Shown here: positions 18,487-27,502 of the stretch, in pieces
Position numbering within the stretch: position 1 is the stretch's first letter
Layout of the letters: every line of letters starts with the position of its first letter
Origin: Candidatus Flexifilum affinis
Lineage (GTDB): Bacteria > Chloroflexota > Anaerolineae > Aggregatilineales > Phototrophicaceae
Direction: 5' to 3'
Assembly (NCBI GenBank): GCA_016713325.1
Contig: JADJPJ010000004.1
Span: 186,001 to 250,000 of the forward strand
DNA: 64,000 nucleotides
Notes under the pieces: generated by a model
Database searches by the model: none
Seen by the model: only the letters and a program-made list of their open reading frames with translations
Told to the model about the DNA's origin: nothing
Translations under genes and position numbers: made by a program

Positions 18487-19614
18487 TCACGTCGCAGCCT
18501 GCGGAACGGTCGCAAATTCGCGAATGGCGTCGGCCACATAGCCGATCGCCTCGCTGCTCAGTTCCGCATACATCGGGAGCGACAGCAGCTCTTCAGCGCA
18601 GCGCTCGGTATTCGGGAAGTCGCCGCGGCGGTAGCCCAGATGACGGTAGTACGGCTGCAAGTGCAGCGGCAGCGGATAGTGCAGGCCGGTCGCGATCCCG
18701 CGGGCCGTGAGATGATCCTTGAGCGGGTCGCGCCGCTCGCTGCGGATGACGTACAAGTGCCAGACCGGAACGACGTCCGGCGGAACCTGCGGAGTCGCCA
18801 CATCCACACCTTCCAGCAGCCGGGTATACAGGTCGGCGTTGGCGCGCCGCGCCTCGTTCCAGGCGGGCAGGCGATCGAGCTTGATGCTCAGGACCGCCGC
18901 CTGGAGCGTGTCCAGTCGATGGTTGTGCGGAGAGGTCACGTGGTGATACTTTTCGCGCTGACCGCAGTTGCGCATGGCGCGGACCATGTCGGCCAGATCC
19001 CGGCTGTTCGTGACCAGCGCCCCGGCATCTCCGGCGGCGCCCAGGTTCTTGCCGGGGTAAAAGCTGAAGGCGGCAGCATGTCCGAAGGAACCGACCGGCT
19101 TGCCCTTGTAGAGCGCGCCATGGGCCTGACAGGCATCCTCGATGACGAACAGATGGCGCCGCCTGGCGATGTCGCAGATGCGGTCCATATCCGCCGGGAT
19201 GCCGTACAGATGCACGGGGATCACCGCCTTGGTGCGCTCGGTGATCGCCGCTTCGAGCAGGTCCGGGTCGATGTTGGTCGAATCGGCGGCCATGTCGACG
19301 AAGACGACCTTCGCGCCGACGAACGAGACGGCGGCGGCGGTGGCGATGAAGGTGTTGGCCGGGACGATCACCTCGTCACCGGGGCCGACTCCCAGCGCCT
19401 CCAGCGCAAGCTTGAGCGCGGACAGGCCGCTGTCCAGGCCGACGGCCTGCGAAACGCCGCAGTAGTCGGCGAATTTCTCTTCGAACTGGCGCACCTCGTC
19501 ACCGAGGATGAAGGCGTTGCGGGCAAACACGTTGGCGATGGCGCTGTTAATCTCCGCCTGAATCGGTTCGTGCTGCGCCTTCAAATCAAGGAATGGAACT
19601 TGCATTGCCTGCAT
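18487..19614 (-). CDS. DegT/DnrJ/EryC1 sugar aminotransferase
   Basis: 375 residues, a full-length PLP-dependent sugar aminotransferase. It starts with VPFLDLKAQHEPI; GLDSGLSALKLAL is the cofactor phosphate region, VIEDACQAHGA holds the Asp that binds the pyridine nitrogen, and the Schiff-base Lys lies in FYPGKNLGAAGDAGAL. ATG 19614 is preceded by AAAGGAG at seven bases. The family converts 3- or 4-keto nucleotide sugars to amino sugars. Next to a Gfo/Idh/MocA dehydrogenase and a hexapeptide N-acetyltransferase, it fits a WlbC-like 3-aminotransferase of the UDP-2,3-diacetamido-glucuronate pathway. FdtB-type 3-aminotransfer is the alternative. Confidence 0.88.
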   Translation of the reverse strand: MQAMQVPFLDLKAQHEPIQAEINSAIANVFARNAFILGDEVRQFEEKFADYCGVSQAVGLDSGLSALKLALEALGVGPGDEVIVPANTFIATAAAVSFVGAKVVFVDMAADSTNIDPDLLEAAITERTKAVIPVHLYGIPADMDRICDIARRRHLFVIEDACQAHGALYKGKPVGSFGHAAAFSFYPGKNLGAAGDAGALVTNSRDLADMVRAMRNCGQREKYHHVTSPHNHRLDTLQAAVLSIKLDRLPAWNEARRANADLYTRLLEGVDVATPQVPPDVVPVWHLYVIRSERRDPLKDHLTARGIATGLHYPLPLHLQPYYRHLGYRRGDFPNTERCAEELLSLPMYAELSSEAIGYVADAIREFATVPQAAT

Positions 19615-19640
19615 GGATTGCTCCTTTCGCTCTCAGTCTC

Positions 19641-20714
19641 TCAGGCGATGATCTGCTGCTCATCCGGGAGGGGCGAGACGGTCTCTGCTGCGCCGTTGGT
19701 CTGTGGAATCTCGACCTTGGCGCCCTCCTGTGCGAGAGACTTCGACGCGGACTCCAGGACCCGGACGATGCGCAGGCCGACCTCGCCATTGCTGCGCGGC
19801 TCGGTATCGTTGAGGATCGACTCGACGAAGTGGACGCATTCGGCGCGCAGCGGCTCGACGAAATGGATGTGCGGCGTGACGATGTCGCCATAGCGGTAGC
19901 TGCACTGGAAATCTGCATAGCTGTCGGTGTAGGGCGGCGCATCGACGCCGCGATCGTAGATGCGTATCTTCTCCAGGAGTTCGACATCGTCATAGACGGC
20001 CATCTTCCGGCTGCCGACCACGGTGATGCGGCGCACCTTGCACGGGTCGAGCCAGCTCACGTGGACGTGGGCCAGCAGGCTGTCGCCGAAGCGCAGGTGC
20101 ATGTAGACCACGTCGTAGATGTGCTTGAAGATCGATGCGCCGCCTTCCGCGCGGACGCTGGTCGGGTCCTTGCCCAGGATGTAGAGCAGAATGGAGATGT
20201 CATGCGGCGCAAGATCCCACATGGCATTGACATTCGGCTGGAACAGGCCCAGGTTGGTGCGCACGGCGTTGACGTAGTAGATCTCCCCCAGTTCCCCGGA
20301 GTCGATCAACTGCTTCAGGGTGTGGACGGCGGCGTTGTACTCGAAGGTATTGCCGACCATCAGCTTGAGATCTCGCTCGCGGGCGATGCGGATCAGATCT
20401 TCGGCGTCCTCGCTGAGTAGCGTCAGCGGTTTTTCGACCAGGACGTGAAGACCGGCCTGGAGGCAGTCGCGCGCGATGGTGTAGTGCGTCGCCGGTGGCG
20501 TCGCGATGATCACCGCGTCCAGTCCCATATTGAACAGGTGCCGATAGTCGGCGATCGTCTGTACCCGTGGGTACAGCGCGCTGATGTGACGCAGACGATC
20601 TTCACGCTTGTCTGCGACCGCTACCAGGTTGGCCTGTGGGAGGTCGATGAGGTTGCGGATCAAGTTTGGCCCCCAGTATCCGCATCCAATCACTGCCACA
20701 TTGACTACGTTCAT
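19641..20714 (-). CDS. Gfo/Idh/MocA nucleotide-sugar dehydrogenase, WlbA-like
   Basis: 357 residues. The N-terminal NAD-binding Rossmann fold has VIGCGYWGPN (9-18), then AVIIATPPATHY and the family motif VEKPL (about 93-97). The C-terminal beta-sheet domain contains MWDLAPHDISIL, with the catalytic-type His. In the Wlb/Wbp pathway this enzyme oxidises C3 of UDP-GlcNAc-uronate to give the keto substrate for the neighbouring aminotransferase, 26 bases downstream. The pathway assignment is inference from the three-gene set. Other Gfo/Idh/MocA sugar dehydrogenases look alike. Confidence 0.85.
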   Translation of the reverse strand: MNVVNVAVIGCGYWGPNLIRNLIDLPQANLVAVADKREDRLRHISALYPRVQTIADYRHLFNMGLDAVIIATPPATHYTIARDCLQAGLHVLVEKPLTLLSEDAEDLIRIARERDLKLMVGNTFEYNAAVHTLKQLIDSGELGEIYYVNAVRTNLGLFQPNVNAMWDLAPHDISILLYILGKDPTSVRAEGGASIFKHIYDVVYMHLRFGDSLLAHVHVSWLDPCKVRRITVVGSRKMAVYDDVELLEKIRIYDRGVDAPPYTDSYADFQCSYRYGDIVTPHIHFVEPLRAECVHFVESILNDTEPRSNGEVGLRIVRVLESASKSLAQEGAKVEIPQTNGAAETVSPLPDEQQIIA

Positions 20715-20752
20715 TTATGGCTTCCCTTAGAACTTCCTTCAAACCTTCGGGG

Positions 20753-21598
20753 TTAAGCGGCGCCCTTGCCGCGCAGCACTGCAACGGGTGTCTTGAGCAG
20801 GATCTTGAGATCCATCCACAGCGACTGCTGCTCGATATAGGACACGTCGAGATCGACCATCCTGTCGAAGTCGACGGCGCTGCGGGCGGAGATCTGCCAC
20901 AATCCGGTCAGACCGGGCTGGGCTTCCAGCCGCCGCAGGGCATCGCCGGTGTAGGCGTCGACTTCATAAGGAAGCGCGGGGCGCGGGCCGACCAGCGACA
21001 TGTCGCCGATGAACACGTTCCAGAACTGCGGCAGCTCGTCCAGGCTGGTCTTGCGCAGGAACTTCCCAATGCGCGTGACGCGGGGATCGTCGACGATCTT
21101 GTACATGCCATTGTGCTTGCCGTTCTGAAGCGCTTTCATCTTTTCGTCGTCGTTGTTAATGAAAGCCAGCACAAACTCACGGTGCAGATCGCTGGTGGTG
21201 TTCTGCTGCATGGTGCGGAACTTGTAGACAATGAACGGGTACAGTTCCCAGACCTTCCGACCGTTGCGAATGCGGATACGCGTTCCCACACGCTCCTGCG
21301 CGAAAATGGCGTTGCCAGGCGAGTCCGCCCGGATCAGCAGGCTGATGAGGACGAACACCGGCGCCAGCAAGACCAGCACCAGGCCGGACCCCACGATATC
21401 CAGCGCCCGCTTCGCCAACAGGTAGACGAACAGGTCGAAGTTTTTGACGCGTCCGTAGATGCGATTCGGCAGCGACGCCATGTTGCGACCGGGGCGGACT
21501 TTGCCGTTCAGGCCGACTCCGAAGATCAGACCTGGCACGAGCAAGACCACAACGGCAGCAACGACTGCACTCCATTTGATCGTGGTCCGTATCTTCAT
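20753..21598 (-). CDS. Initiating phosphoglycosyl transferase (WbaP/WcaJ C-terminal type)
   Basis: 281 residues from an ATG at 21598 with AAAGGCG upstream. The frame extends to 21649 without a better site. There is a hydrophobic helix near 8-28 and a second membrane segment (about 68-88) after KRALDIVG. Catalytic-domain motifs follow: [28 protein letters not shown] sequence, [10 protein letters not shown] and PGLTGLWQ. It transfers a sugar-1-phosphate to undecaprenyl phosphate and starts repeat-unit assembly. An unusual insertion of about 25 residues (rich in N, D, E, K) separates the FRTM and DPR motifs. It is the first gene of the minus-strand operon. Confidence 0.9.
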   Translation of the reverse strand: MKIRTTIKWSAVVAAVVVLLVPGLIFGVGLNGKVRPGRNMASLPNRIYGRVKNFDLFVYLLAKRALDIVGSGLVLVLLAPVFVLISLLIRADSPGNAIFAQERVGTRIRIRNGRKVWELYPFIVYKFRTMQQNTTSDLHREFVLAFINNDDEKMKALQNGKHNGMYKIVDDPRVTRIGKFLRKTSLDELPQFWNVFIGDMSLVGPRPALPYEVDAYTGDALRRLEAQPGLTGLWQISARSAVDFDRMVDLDVSYIEQQSLWMDLKILLKTPVAVLRGKGAA

Positions 21599-21923
21599 GG
21601 AAGAACGCCTTTCATCCCGTCTCAATTTCGCATGCTGGACTGCACGCACGCCGAGATAATGAGTAGAATACGGGTTGCCCCTATCACTAACCTAGCACGC
21701 TGATCACGCGCCTATTTGAGCCTGTTCGCTTAAGGTTTGAATGTGCGCATGGGAAAACACGGGGCAGGCGGGTTCATGAAATCATGGGGTGGGGCTTCTT
21801 TTCGGGGGGTGCAAGGTTGCAATGTTAGGATCAGGTTGGAATCAATGTTTGTGCTGCTTCGAGACCCCGATGGTGGATCCTTGATCCTGTTTGGAATTGA
21901 CTAACAGTGAGGTCAGCAGAGCG
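21599..21923. promoter_or_regulatory. Divergent intergenic region of the exopolysaccharide operon
   Basis: About 325 bases between the divergent starts of the phosphoglycosyl transferase and the acetyltransferase. It must carry promoters for both directions and is AT-richer than the flanking genes. I could not pick out a convincing -35/-10 pair or operator. Confidence 0.45.
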
Positions 21924-22442
21924 ATGCCGATAAACGACAATGTGCGGCTGGGCAATAATGTCCGCGTGTTTCATCCGACCCTGGTCAATATCTATGGATG
22001 CACGATTGGCGACGACACGCAGATCGGGCCTTTTGTCGAGGTGCAGAACGACGTCACCATTGGCCGAAGATGCAAGATACAGTCCCATGCCTTCCTCTGT
22101 GAAGGGGTCATTCTGGAGGACGGCGTGTTCGTCGGTCACGGGGTGATGTTCGTGAACGATCTCTATCCGCGTGCCATCACGACCGACGGCGCACTAAAAG
22201 GAAAAGACGATTGGACGTTGCTGCCCACGCGCATCGGCGAGGGCGTCGGGCTTGGCAGCAATGCCACCATCCTGGGTGGGATCACGATCGGCAAGTTCGC
22301 CATGGTTGGCGCGGGCGCGGTGGTGACGAAGGATGTGCCGGACTACGCGATTGTGGCGGGGGTGCCGGCGCGGGTGATCGGCGATGTCCGCTCCAAGACG
22401 ACAGCGCAGGAGCAGCAGACTTTGGAAGATGAGCAGGCCTGA
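21924..22442 (+). CDS. Hexapeptide N-acetyltransferase, WlbB-like
   Basis: 172 residues from ATG 21924, with GAGG upstream. The TTG 33 bases earlier is less likely. The protein is a left-handed beta-helix with repeated I/V-G-x-x-x hexapeptides (TIGDDTQIGPFVEV, TIGRRCKIQS, GIGEGVGLGSN-like, TIGKFAMVGAGAVV) and the family end VPDYAIVAGVPARVIG. It matches the size and motif order of acetyl-CoA:UDP-3-amino-sugar N-acetyltransferases (WlbB/WbpD type). It is divergent from the operon carrying the putative dehydrogenase and aminotransferase, and would complete a 3-acetamido sugar. Confidence 0.85.
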   Translation: MPINDNVRLGNNVRVFHPTLVNIYGCTIGDDTQIGPFVEVQNDVTIGRRCKIQSHAFLCEGVILEDGVFVGHGVMFVNDLYPRAITTDGALKGKDDWTLLPTRIGEGVGLGSNATILGGITIGKFAMVGAGAVVTKDVPDYAIVAGVPARVIGDVRSKTTAQEQQTLEDEQA

Positions 22443-22466
22443 AGCCAGGTCTCGTATATTCTCAAC

Positions 22467-22529
22467 GGGCGAGCCGCCGGCTCGCCCCAGGGCATGAAAA
22501 ACGGTTCCTGCTTTCAGGAACCGTTTTTT
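22467..22529. terminator. GC hairpin plus bidirectional rho-independent terminator
   Basis: GGGCGAGCC pairs with GGCTCGCCC (22467-22487). Directly after it, AAAAACGGTTCCTG and CAGGAACCGTTTTTT (22497-22529) form a perfect stem with A and T tracts on both sides. It lies between the converging acetyltransferase and GT2 genes and serves both. Confidence 0.9.
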
Positions 22530-22584
22530 GATGTGTGTTGTGTCTGCCGCAGCGACAGACTGAGCTCTGCCATGCGCTACGCTT

Positions 22585-23616
22585 TTACTCGGCTGAATTG
22601 TCGAGCTGCTCGCGCACGAAGTAGATCTTGCGGCCCTGGGGTTCGTGATAGGTGCGCATGACGAACTCCGCGACCAGGCCGGTGCCGATGAACTGAACGC
22701 CCAGAATGATCAGCAGCATGGCCAGCAGGAGCATCGGCCGGTCGCCAAGGGGTTCGCCGAGGAACATGCGCGCATAGGCCAGATACGCCGCGATCAGCAC
22801 GCCAATCGACGAGAGCAGCAGCCCGATGGTGCCGAACATGTGCAGCGGCTTGGTCGAGAAGGTCAGGAAGAAGGCGACGGTGATCAGGTCAACCATCACC
22901 TTGAAGGTGCGGCTGATTCCGTACTTGCTGTGCCCGTAGCGCCGTGCCCGATCGTTGACTGGTACTTCGGCCACGCGTACGCCAATGCCGCTGGCCACTG
23001 CGGGAATGAAGCGGTGCAGCTCGCCATAGAGATGGATGTCTTTGGCGACATCGCGATGATAGGCCTTGAGCGTGCAGCCGTAATCGTGCAGCGCCATGCC
23101 GGTCGTGCGCGAAATGAGCTTGTTGGCAATCATGGACGGTACGCGTCGGCTGAAAAAAGGTTCCTTGCGGTCCTGACGCCAACCGCTGACGATGTCGTAG
23201 CCGTCTTTTGCCTTGGCCAGCACCTGCGGGATATCGCGCGGATCGTTCTGAAGATCGGCGTCCATTGTGATGACGTACTCGCCCCTTGCGCGATCGAAGC
23301 CCGCCATGATGCCGGCCGTCTGTCCGAAATTCCTTCGGAAGCGGATCACCGTCCAGCGCGGGTCGGCCTTGTGCACGTCCTTCAAGCGCTCGAAGCTCCG
23401 GTCTCGGCTGCCGTCGTCGACGATGATCACTTCATAGCGGATCTTCATGCCTTCCAGCACCGGATTGAGTTCATTGTAGAGCGGCTGGATGTTGTCCTCC
23501 TCATTATAGAGGGGGATGACGATCGACAGCTCGATTGGAAGGACGTCTTCACGTTCAGGGCGAATCATCTCTGCCGGATAGACCAGAAAGGAATCCGCTC
23601 TTTGTGTTACAGCCAT
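22585..23616 (-). CDS. GT2 polyprenyl-phosphate glycosyltransferase (DPM1/GtrB-like) with two membrane helices
   Basis: 343 residues. The GT-A domain has SIVIPLYNEEDNI (about 30-42), IVDDGSRDRS, a MDADLQNDP metal-binding DxD (about 120) and the family GYGCTLKAYHR-like block. Two C-terminal helices (about 260-320) form the anchor. Such enzymes load a sugar onto undecaprenyl phosphate for use by extracytoplasmic GT-C transferases. An ArnT-like GT-C gene lies at 33.6-35.3 kb and could use the product. It is a single gene, transcribed away from the following cluster. Confidence 0.88.
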   Translation of the reverse strand: MAVTQRADSFLVYPAEMIRPEREDVLPIELSIVIPLYNEEDNIQPLYNELNPVLEGMKIRYEVIIVDDGSRDRSFERLKDVHKADPRWTVIRFRRNFGQTAGIMAGFDRARGEYVITMDADLQNDPRDIPQVLAKAKDGYDIVSGWRQDRKEPFFSRRVPSMIANKLISRTTGMALHDYGCTLKAYHRDVAKDIHLYGELHRFIPAVASGIGVRVAEVPVNDRARRYGHSKYGISRTFKVMVDLITVAFFLTFSTKPLHMFGTIGLLLSSIGVLIAAYLAYARMFLGEPLGDRPMLLLAMLLIILGVQFIGTGLVAEFVMRTYHEPQGRKIYFVREQLDNSAE

Positions 23617-23880
23617 GCCGCGTCACCCTTCAACTTATCACTAGATCTCGTATGTTGGTGGACCGCTGCGACAGGATATCGATGCAGGATGGGCAGGGTT
23701 CATCTGCTTCGTATTCTGGAGACCCCGCCTAAAACGGACATAACATGATTATTCTCCTAACGTTCTTCATAAATTGCGGACCTATCGGCCTCGAAAGTTT
23801 CTAGAAAGGTGCGCTGGATACAGTCGTAAACAACCAGGGCCGATGTCCGGTCAATCAATCTAGAGTGACGGAAATAGAAC
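23617..23880. promoter_or_regulatory. Divergent promoter region
   Basis: 264 bases between the divergent GT2 gene and the plus-strand methyltransferase cluster, AT-rich towards its middle (23740-23790). It presumably holds both promoters. No clear operator palindrome was found. Confidence 0.35.
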
Positions 23881-24639
23881 ATGTTACGGATGGTTGAGGC
23901 AGAAACCTTCTTGGAAACTGCCGATATAGAAACGTCTTCGGACGAGTATGCCCGACGCTTTCAGGGAGATGTCGGCAAATGGTTCCTGTCCATACAGGAA
24001 GAAGCAACGCTGCGGATGCTGGCACCGTATCCGGGCGCAACCATCCTCGACCTTGGCGGGGGCCACGGGCAGCTTACCAAGGCGCTGGTGCAGCGCCAGT
24101 TCGACGTCACCGTCGCGGGCAGTTCGGAGGCATGTAAGGCGCGGATTCACTCGTTCGTCGAGCGCGATCTGGCGAAATTCGATGTGGTCGACTTTCTGAA
24201 TCTCCCTTATAACGATCGATCCTTTGGCGTGGTGATCAGCTACCGGCTCCTGCCGCACCTCAAATACTGGCGGCAATTCGTCGCCGAGATGACGCGGGTG
24301 GCCGAAAAGTGCGTCATTATTGATTACCCTAACAAGCGCAGCATCAACTATTTCGGGCCGCAGTTCTTCAAGCTGAAGCGCCAGCTCGAAGGCAATTCTA
24401 CGCGGCAGTTCACCTGCTTCACGGAGAAGGAACTGCTCGACGAGTTTCGCCTGCAACACTTTGGCAGCCCCGAGCAGTATGCGGAGTTCTTCCTGCCGAT
24501 GGTGCTGCACCGCACGATGAAGATGGCGGGGGTTTCAAACGTGCTGGAACGCTCGTCGCGCATGCTGGGGCTGACCGCACGGTTCGGCTCGCCCCGGATC
24601 ATGAAGCTCATTCGCCAGCAGCCTGCACGCTCGCGATGA
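23881..24639 (+). CDS. Class I SAM-dependent methyltransferase
   Basis: 252 residues. SAM motif I is TILDLGGGHGQLTKAL (about 55-70), followed by the conserved acidic and aromatic strands FDVVDFLNLPYNDRSFGVVISY, typical of Methyltransf_11. The C-terminal lid is basic. It opens the plus-strand set ending with the FkbH-like gene, 13 bases before the GT4 gene. Likely methylates a sugar or lipid-linked intermediate; the acceptor is not predictable. Confidence 0.82.
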   Translation: MLRMVEAETFLETADIETSSDEYARRFQGDVGKWFLSIQEEATLRMLAPYPGATILDLGGGHGQLTKALVQRQFDVTVAGSSEACKARIHSFVERDLAKFDVVDFLNLPYNDRSFGVVISYRLLPHLKYWRQFVAEMTRVAEKCVIIDYPNKRSINYFGPQFFKLKRQLEGNSTRQFTCFTEKELLDEFRLQHFGSPEQYAEFFLPMVLHRTMKMAGVSNVLERSSRMLGLTARFGSPRIMKLIRQQPARSR

Positions 24640-24652
24640 GACCACGACCGGC

Positions 24653-25864
24653 ATGAAGATACTGCTGCTGGCGCCACAACCGTTCTATCAGGAACGCGGC
24701 ACGCCGATCGCCGTCAAGCTGGTGCTCGACGAACTGGCCCGGCGCGGCGATGTGGTCGACGTCGTCACCTTTCATGAAGGGCAGGACGTCGCTCTGCAAG
24801 GTGTGCGACTGCATCGTATCCCACGGCTTTCGTTCATCCGCAACGTCCGGCCCGGCCTGTCCTGGCAGAAGCTGGTATGCGACGTCTTCGTGGCGCTGCT
24901 GGCTATCCGGCTGTGTCTGAAGACGCGCTATACCGTCGTCCACGCGGTCGAAGAATCGGCGTTCATCGCGCTGTTCCTGAAGCTGCTGTGGGGTGTGCCC
25001 TACATCTATGACATGGATTCCTCGCTGGCGGAGCAGGTGGTCGAAAAGAATGGCCGCCTGGCGCTGCTGGCGCCGCTGCTCCGGCGGCTGGAGCGGCTGG
25101 TCGTGCGGCGGGCGCTGGTCGTGGTTCCGGTGTGCGATGCCTTGCGCGACACGGTAGAGGCGTGCGCGGCCAGAAGCGTGTTCGTGCTGTATGACGTGCC
25201 TATCGCCTCGAACGGCAGCGCGGATGGCGAAACGCAGGAGAACCTGCGCGAGACGATCGGCGGGCGCGCCACAGACGGTCTGCTGGCGCTGTATGTCGGC
25301 AACCTGGAGCCGTACCAGGGCATCGATCTGCTGCTCGACGCCTTTGCTGTCGCGCGGCGGGACGCCCCTGAACTCACGCTCGCGGTCATCGGCGGGCGGG
25401 CGGACGACATCGCGCGCTACCGGGCCAGGAGCCAGGAGCTTGGGTTGGATAGTGGCGTCCATTTCCTCGGCCCGCGTCCCGTCGGGCAGCTCGCATCCTA
25501 CCTGGCCCAGGCCGACATTCTGGTGTCGCCGCGCATCAGCGGCCGCAACACGCCCATGAAAATCTACTCCTATCTGGAGAGTGGCAAACCGATCCTTGCA
25601 ACCCGGCTGTCGACGCACACCCAGGTCCTCGATGCGCACTCGGCCCTGCTGACCGATACCACTCCGCGGGCATTTGGCGCCGGTTTCACGCGCCTGGCCC
25701 AGGACGCGGTGCTGCGCGAGTCTCTGGGGGCGACCGGCCGGCAGTATGCCCGGGACAAATACAGCCATGCAAGGTTTCAGCAGACCTTTCATGACCTCAT
25801 GGAGCGCGTGCAGGAAGAGAGCCGGATGCGGCCGCTAGAGCGGAGAGTTCGCCATAATCCGTGA
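24653..25864 (+). CDS. GT4 glycosyltransferase
   Basis: 403 residues with a GT-B fold. The start is ILLLAPQPFYQERGTPIAV (glycine-rich acceptor loop), the hinge reads ALYVGNLEPYQGIDLLLDAF, and the donor-site block has MKIYSYLESGKPILATRLSTH with the conserved Glu. Sequence near residues 70-90 is hydrophobic, suggesting peripheral membrane contact. The order methyltransferase, GT4, FAD oxidoreductase, methyltransferase, ACP, FkbH suggests a modified sugar or side-group unit. Confidence 0.87.
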   Translation: MKILLLAPQPFYQERGTPIAVKLVLDELARRGDVVDVVTFHEGQDVALQGVRLHRIPRLSFIRNVRPGLSWQKLVCDVFVALLAIRLCLKTRYTVVHAVEESAFIALFLKLLWGVPYIYDMDSSLAEQVVEKNGRLALLAPLLRRLERLVVRRALVVVPVCDALRDTVEACAARSVFVLYDVPIASNGSADGETQENLRETIGGRATDGLLALYVGNLEPYQGIDLLLDAFAVARRDAPELTLAVIGGRADDIARYRARSQELGLDSGVHFLGPRPVGQLASYLAQADILVSPRISGRNTPMKIYSYLESGKPILATRLSTHTQVLDAHSALLTDTTPRAFGAGFTRLAQDAVLRESLGATGRQYARDKYSHARFQQTFHDLMERVQEESRMRPLERRVRHNP

Positions 25865-27497
25865 CGTTTCCCTCCTGAGCAAGAATCATTACGATGTCCT
25901 CGTCATCGGCGGCGGCATCCTCGGCGCATGCGTCTTCTGGGAGGCGGGGCTGCGCGGGCTTTCCGCTGCGTTAGTCGAGCAGAACGACTTCGCCTCCGGG
26001 GCATCGGCCAACAGTCTCAAGATCATCCATGGCGGCCTCCGTTACTTGCAAAGCGCGGATTTCCGCCGCATGAGGATGTCGGCGCGCGAACGCACGACGC
26101 TGATGCGGATCGCGCCGCACCTGGTCCACCCCCTGCCGGTGCTGGTGCCGACCTACGGCCACGGCATGCATGGCAGTGAGGCCCTCGGCCTGGCCATGCG
26201 CATCAACGATCTGGTCAGTTTCGACCGCAACCGTTCAGTTGACCCGGAGAAATGCATCCCCAACGGTCGCATCCTCTCCAGAGAAGAGTGCCTGAAGACC
26301 CTGCCCGGCCTGCCCGAAGAAGGGCTGACCGGCGCGGCGCTGTTCTATGATGCGCAGGTCTACAATTCCGAACGGCTGGTGCTGGCTTTTCTGAAGTCGT
26401 GTGCTCAGATGGGCGGCGACCTGGCGAACTATGCCCGCGTGATCGAATTCGTGCGCCGCGACGATCGCGTCGTTGGCGTAAAGATCTGCGATCAGCTCAC
26501 CGGTCACTGCTTCGACATCCAGGCGAAGATGGTGGTCAACTGCGCCGGCGCCTGGCTGCCGGAACTGCGCCAGCTCCTGCCGGACGCGGAGGGGCATGGT
26601 CCGGACCGCTTCGCCCGAGGCACCAACATCATCACGCGATCGCTGTTCGGCGGTGCGGCCGTCGGACTGACGAGCGGGGAGGCCGGCAACCGGCTGCTGT
26701 TCGTCGCGCCCTGGCGCGGCCAGTCGATCATCGGAACGCACTACTCGCCGCACGAGGGACCGCCCGACCGCCTCGACAGCGATCGGGCCGACATTGATAC
26801 CCTCCTGACCCAGGTCAATCAGGCTTACCCCCCGGCAGAACTGACCCCTGCGGACGTCCGCTTCGTGCATCGCGGGCTGCTGCCCGTGAGCGGGTCTGGT
26901 CGCCCAGGAGAGACGATGGCGCTCAGCAAACACCCGCGCGTCATCGACCACCGCCAGGAGGGAATCGAGGGAGTACTCTCGGTGATCCCGGTGAAATACA
27001 CGACCTCGCGGCAGGTTGCGTCTGGGGTAGTCGATCGTATCTTCAAAATCTGGGAGCGTGAGCCGGCGCAGTCGGTTTCGGCGACGATCCCCTTGCGCGG
27101 GGGCGAAATGCAGAGCTTCGGCGAGTTCCTGCGCAGTGAACTGGCAGCCAACGTCAACGGCATCAGCGCGTTGTCGCTGAGTGCGCTGATTCGCAATTAT
27201 GGCAGCGAATATTCCGGCGTGCTGTCGTATCTGCCGAGCCGTCCCTGGGAAGCCGGCGAACGGGGCGAGCAGAAGGCGATCCTCAACGCGCAGATCTGCC
27301 ACGCGGTCTATAAGGAAATGGCGATCAAGCTGTCGGATGTCGTCTTTCGGCGGACTGAACTGGCCTCCGCGGGCGAACCCGACAACGAGATCCTGATGTT
27401 CTGCGCGCAGGCCATGGGCAAGGTGCTCAACTGGGAGGACAGGCGCATCCGGTACGAGATCGAAGACGTCCGCAAGCAGTTCGCGTGGAAGCGCTGA
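25854..27497 (+). CDS. GlpD-like FAD-dependent oxidoreductase; start codon unclear
   Basis: About 547 residues with DVLVIGGGILGACV (FAD-binding GxGxxG), the substrate-side signature IIHGGLRYLQ of glycerol-3-phosphate dehydrogenase relatives, an internal NCAGAW strand and GGEMQSFGEFL in the C-terminal region. Between an in-frame stop at 25836 and the FAD motif there is no ATG, GTG or TTG. Candidates are ATA at 25854, with GGAGAG ahead of it, or CTG at 25875, so the coordinate is a choice. A lost base near the start is also possible. It would oxidise an alpha-hydroxy or glycerol-3-phosphate-like substrate. Beside an ACP and FkbH protein, a role in supplying a three-carbon unit is plausible. Confidence 0.82.
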   Translation: MIRDVSLLSKNHYDVLVIGGGILGACVFWEAGLRGLSAALVEQNDFASGASANSLKIIHGGLRYLQSADFRRMRMSARERTTLMRIAPHLVHPLPVLVPTYGHGMHGSEALGLAMRINDLVSFDRNRSVDPEKCIPNGRILSREECLKTLPGLPEEGLTGAALFYDAQVYNSERLVLAFLKSCAQMGGDLANYARVIEFVRRDDRVVGVKICDQLTGHCFDIQAKMVVNCAGAWLPELRQLLPDAEGHGPDRFARGTNIITRSLFGGAAVGLTSGEAGNRLLFVAPWRGQSIIGTHYSPHEGPPDRLDSDRADIDTLLTQVNQAYPPAELTPADVRFVHRGLLPVSGSGRPGETMALSKHPRVIDHRQEGIEGVLSVIPVKYTTSRQVASGVVDRIFKIWEREPAQSVSATIPLRGGEMQSFGEFLRSELAANVNGISALSLSALIRNYGSEYSGVLSYLPSRPWEAGERGEQKAILNAQICHAVYKEMAIKLSDVVFRRTELASAGEPDNEILMFCAQAMGKVLNWEDRRIRYEIEDVRKQFAWKR

Positions 27498-27502
27498 TCG
27501 CC

